Shown here piece after piece: positions 57,571 through 60,081 of a DNA stretch of 60,081 nucleotides. Position numbers and translations under genes: made by a program. A model generated the notes under the pieces. It ran no database searches. It was not told where the DNA came from and was given only the letters and a program-made list of their open reading frames with translations. Every line of letters starts with the position of its first letter. Within the stretch, counting starts at the first letter, position 1. Origin of the DNA: Flammeovirgaceae bacterium (GTDB lineage Bacteria; Bacteroidota; Bacteroidia; Cytophagales; Cyclobacteriaceae); contig JADJMA010000039.1 of the NCBI GenBank assembly GCA_016709845.1, positions 1 to 60,081 on the forward strand, read 5' to 3'.

Positions 57571-58392
57571 TTAGATTAATATTTTGATGCTTTCCGAAAT
57601 TTTAGTTTTTACCTCTTCCGGTGTCGACTCTTTTCCAAGCAATTGCTTCAATGCGTCTACTGATTTTTCTCATGAATAGACACCATCAGTTCGGCTAACG
57701 CCATTTGCACCAAAGGTGAAGCTTGTTCATCAATCGATTCAATCAACTTCTTACGCACATCGCTCTTACTCACATAAGGTTTCAAGGCTTCCAACGCTGC
57801 GAGTCGCACATTTACATTCTCGTCTTTATTGAGTGCAACAAACAAGGCATTCGTTACCTTATCACTAGCCTGATCCATCTCCGAAGTAAGACTCACTGCC
57901 TTCAACCGTTGCGTAGCCGATTCTTTTTCCAACAGACTAAGCATCACCATTTCTTTCAGGTCACCCACTTCTTTTGTTAACTCACTTACCTCTGTTTTTT
58001 GTTGTGGTGATTGTAAAAATAACCCGCGCCAAATCCCGGATAGGATCAAAACAGCCGCCATGGCCAACCGCGGAAATAAAGAATTCCAAAGAAGGGAAAG
58101 AAAAAGAAACATCTTTTACGAGAGGCCCGCTTTTCAGCCGCTAGCGCAGTATAGAATTTATCATCCAAACTCAGAGACGGAGACACCACTCATTTTCTGA
58201 ATTTGCTCAGTCAAGCCCCGCCAACTCATGCAACGAGGTAAGGTCAACTTCACCGGCAGCAATCAACTTTTCCATCAATTTGATTTCGGCAGGGTCGGCC
58301 AATCCTTCGTTATACTTGGCTACCAACTCATCAATCTGTTTCCTTTCCACCTTTCCATATTCTACGTATTTAAATTCACTTTCTTTTGCCAC
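57571..58392 (-). CDS. Membrane anti-sigma-like protein with HEAT-like repeats, frameshifts
   Basis: Start at 58392 (MAKESEFKYVEYGKVERKQI) with a cytoplasmic helical part (YNEGLADPAEIKLMEKLI). A shift near 58206 continues LDEQIQKMSGVS and SLDDKFYTALAAEKRASRK. A further shift near 58110 gives one membrane helix (LAMAAVLILSGIWRGLFL). The outside part has a coiled coil (QKTEVSELTKEVGDLKEMVM) and HEAT-like repeats (NVRLAALEALKPYV, ASPLVQMALAELMVSI), ending ISESIKILI at 57571. This architecture is typical of Bacteroidota anti-sigma factors next to an ECF gene, here 25 bases upstream. Confidence 0.75.
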
Positions 58393-58417
58393 TAGCGGCA
58401 GAATCCCGCATCCGGTT

Positions 58418-59005
58418 TTAATGACTTTTTTCCAAGTGTTTATAAATCACCTTTAACTCCTGCAATGCGCGAAACACTTTTACTTTTACTGCGCCTTCCG
58501 TGCAACCCAACACCACGCCTATCTCGCTATACTTCTTTTCTTCAAACTTGCTAAGTAATAAAACCTCGCGCTTGTCTTCGGGCAGTCTGTCCATGGCCAT
58601 GGAAAGCATGCAGTTCTCCTCGTTGTGCTGCATCTCGCTCGATTGGTTTTCATGATGACCAATCCGCTCCTGCCAGTTCTCTAAATCTTCGGTAGCTTTT
58701 ACTCGCTTCTTGCGATGATGATCGTTGTTCACATTGCGCGCGATGTGAAACATCCAGGCCCTAAAGTCACTACCTCCCTGCCCGTCCGAACCGTCTTCGG
58801 GTAGGCGGGCGCGAAAGAGGTGGCGATACTTTAAAATCCGGAGGAAGGTGTTTTGAACAAGATCTTCACTTAGTTCCTGTTCCCGATTGAGGCCGTAGAA
58901 AAAACCATACAACGGTTTTTTATAGCGCTCAAAAAGCGGACTCATGTTGTCCAGGTCACCTTCTTTGACCCTCATCATCAATGCATTGTCGGAAAGCGCT
59001 TCCAA
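58418..59005 (-). CDS. ECF-type RNA polymerase sigma factor with an in-frame insertion
   Basis: 195 residues, intact. Region 2: FERYKKPLYGFFYGLNREQE, LSEDLVQNTFLRILKYRHLF and DFRAWMFHIARNVNNDHHRK. Region 4: PEDKREVLLLSKFEEKKYSE then IGVVLGCTEGAVKVKVFRAL. Between RHLF and DFRAW there is an extra Gly/Asp-rich stretch (ARLPEDGSDGQGGS). It is encoded by a hairpin-forming repeat and is not found in the family core. The gene leads the operon with the anti-sigma and the two DUF4097 proteins. Confidence 0.92.
   Translation of the reverse strand: MEALSDNALMMRVKEGDLDNMSPLFERYKKPLYGFFYGLNREQELSEDLVQNTFLRILKYRHLFRARLPEDGSDGQGGSDFRAWMFHIARNVNNDHHRKKRVKATEDLENWQERIGHHENQSSEMQHNEENCMLSMAMDRLPEDKREVLLLSKFEEKKYSEIGVVLGCTEGAVKVKVFRALQELKVIYKHLEKSH
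58776..58810. repeat. In-gene imperfect palindrome (CCTGCCCG ... CGGGTAGG)
   Basis: CCTGCCCG (58778-58785) and CGGGTAGGCGGGC (58798-58810) form an imperfect hairpin around CCGAACCGTCTT. It is GC-rich against its surroundings and translates in frame inside the sigma factor. Confidence 0.6.
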
Positions 59006-59084
59006 ATTCCAGGTTTATTAATTAGGGAAACTTAAGATACTAAGATTGGTTACAGGATTTATTTTAAATTTACTAAAAAAAATT

Positions 59085-59878
59085 ATGCGGTATTTATGCT
59101 TAATCGCGATTGTATGGATGACGTTTACACGTTGTAAGCAAACCTCAACAAAGTCACTCGTATGGTCAGATGAATTTGAGTATAGCGGCACACCCGACAG
59201 CACAAAATGGAATTATGATTTGGGCGATGGCTGCCCCCATGTATGTGGCTGGGGAAATAACGAAGTTGAGTATTACACCAAAGATTTGAAAAACGTACGT
59301 GTGGAAAATGGGATGTTGAGTATTGAGGCGCACAAAGATTCGCTTGGCGGAAAGGCTTACACGTCAACTCGCATGGTTAGTAAAGGCAAAGGCGACTGGC
59401 TTTATGGTCGCATAGAAGTAAAGGCTAAACTACCGCGCGGTAAGGGAACGTGGCCGGCCATCTGGATGCTATCTACCGATTGGAAATATGGCGGTTGGCC
59501 CGAAAGTGGTGAGATTGATATTATGGAACATGTAGGATATGATCCGGGAGTGATTCATGGAACCATCCACACCAAAGCGTACAATCATATTATAGGCACA
59601 CAGAAAGAAGGAAACTTACCGTTGCGGATTGCATGGATGCCTTTCATGTGTACGCCATTGACAGGAGTGAAAATAAAATGGACTTCTATATGGATGATAC
59701 GATGTATCATTCGGTAACGCGCGATCCGAAAGATGATTTCACCGGCTGGCCTTTTGATCAACGCTTTCATTTAATTTTAAACCAGGCTGTAGGTGGCAAC
59801 TGGGGCGGCCAAGAAGGCATTGACGATTCCATCTGGCCACAACGCATGGAAGTTGACTATGTGCGTGTTTATCAATAA
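59085..59878 (+). CDS. Glycoside hydrolase family 16 lipoprotein (laminarinase-like beta-glucanase), one frameshift
   Basis: Hydrolyses beta-1,3 or mixed beta-1,3/1,4 glucans. The lipobox is TFTRC (Cys17) after MRYLCLIAIVWMTF. GH16 landmarks: LVWSDEFEYSGTPDSTKWNY, GWGNNEVEYYT, TSTRMVSKGKGDWLYGRIEV, and the catalytic EIDIMEH (Glu143, Asp145, Glu148). A shift near 59625 leads to DAFHVYAIDRSENKMDFYMD and LNQAVGGNWGG, closing YVRVYQ. The start at 59085 is chosen because it begins the lipoprotein signal. Probably outer-surface exposed. No SusC/D pair is next to it in the window. Confidence 0.9.
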
Positions 59879-59887
59879 TCAAAAGAC

Positions 59888-60081
59888 ATGAAAAAGATTT
59901 TACTCTTTGTATTTATTTTTGCTTCAATCATTTTATTCAGTCAATCGAAAGAAACAGGCGTTGTCAATCAACTTCACAAGAAAAGTTTAGTTGGATGATC
60001 AACAAAAAGTATGATTCCTTAAACTGGCTCCTTGACGGCACGTAAAATACATTCACTCCAATGGTGGATTCAAACCAAGCA
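59888..60081 (+). CDS. NTF2-like (SnoaL/DUF4440) secreted protein, partial and frameshifted
   Basis: Starts at 59888 with signal peptide MKKILLFVFIFASIILFSQS. After a shift near 59980 it reads KFSWMINKKYDSLNWLLDG and, after another near 60040, YIHSNGWIQTK, which is the start of DUF4440/NTF2-like proteins. The gene runs off the window. It follows GH16 by 9 bases and is likely in the same transcript. Confidence 0.6.

Noticed and set aside
59085..59878. Part of a polysaccharide utilisation locus
   Set aside because: No SusC/SusD pair, other glycosidases or HTCS lie next to the GH16 gene within the window, though the window ends soon after.
956..60081. Programmed ribosomal frameshifting as the cause of the broken genes
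   Set aside because: Too many genes are affected, no consistent slippery site or downstream pseudoknot is seen, and both plus and minus one changes are needed.

Overview
The window is chromosomal DNA of a Bacteroidota bacterium, most likely of the Cytophagales. The basis for this is a contiguous arginine operon that uses an N-acylornithine carbamoyltransferase, a hybrid two-component regulator ending in an AraC domain, PorT-like barrels, many signal-peptide lipoproteins and DUF4136/DUF4097 proteins, and ECF sigma factors with membrane anti-sigma partners. Genus and species cannot be decided from sequence inspection alone.

Layout. 1-1.6 kb: phosphate acetyltransferase (minus strand, cut by the window edge). 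2.4-7.8 kb: a tripartite RND efflux operon (adaptor, pump, outer-membrane factor), heavily broken. 7.8-19.3 kb: envelope genes (AsmA-like protein, barrels, K+ channel, BamA-like protein, serine hydrolase, S10 peptidase). 19.37-20.02 kb: a T-poor block of C/G/A homopolymers that does not look like genomic DNA. 20-26 kb: PPK2, a DUF4136 lipoprotein, a barrel, and a minus-strand run of three secreted proteins. 26.4-28.7 kb: hybrid histidine kinase/AraC regulator. 29.2-31.6 kb: an FtsX-type ABC permease. 31.7-41.1 kb: an accessory region with small single-gene units separated by long attC-like imperfect palindromes, an orphan group II intron 3' end, paired AraC regulators with redox enzymes, and several truncated or chimeric genes. 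41.5-43.2 kb: ECF sigma factor, membrane partner and DedA. 43.6-52.2 kb: arginine operon GNAT-argG-argC-argD-argF'-argB-argE-nudK-like-argH. 52.2-59 kb: Ste24-like M48 protease, a tRNA-Gly-like sequence interrupted by palindromes, a decayed secreted gene, an EEP-family hydrolase, tandem DUF4097 proteins, and an ECF sigma factor with a HEAT-repeat anti-sigma. 59-60 kb: a GH16 glucanase and the start of an NTF2-like protein.

A general caution applies to almost every gene. The sequence carries roughly one frameshift per kilobase. Where I could test it, adding or removing one base in a short homopolymer restores an obvious signal peptide or conserved motif. I therefore read most broken genes as intact genes with uncorrected indel errors. 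A second class of damage cannot be explained this way: internal losses of about 60-150 codons in the RND pump, the outer-membrane factor, a bile-acid symporter homologue and argE, plus fusions of unrelated gene fragments around 38-41 kb. These are real deletions or assembly collapses. Gene spans below are given for the whole reconstructed gene, with frameshifts stated.
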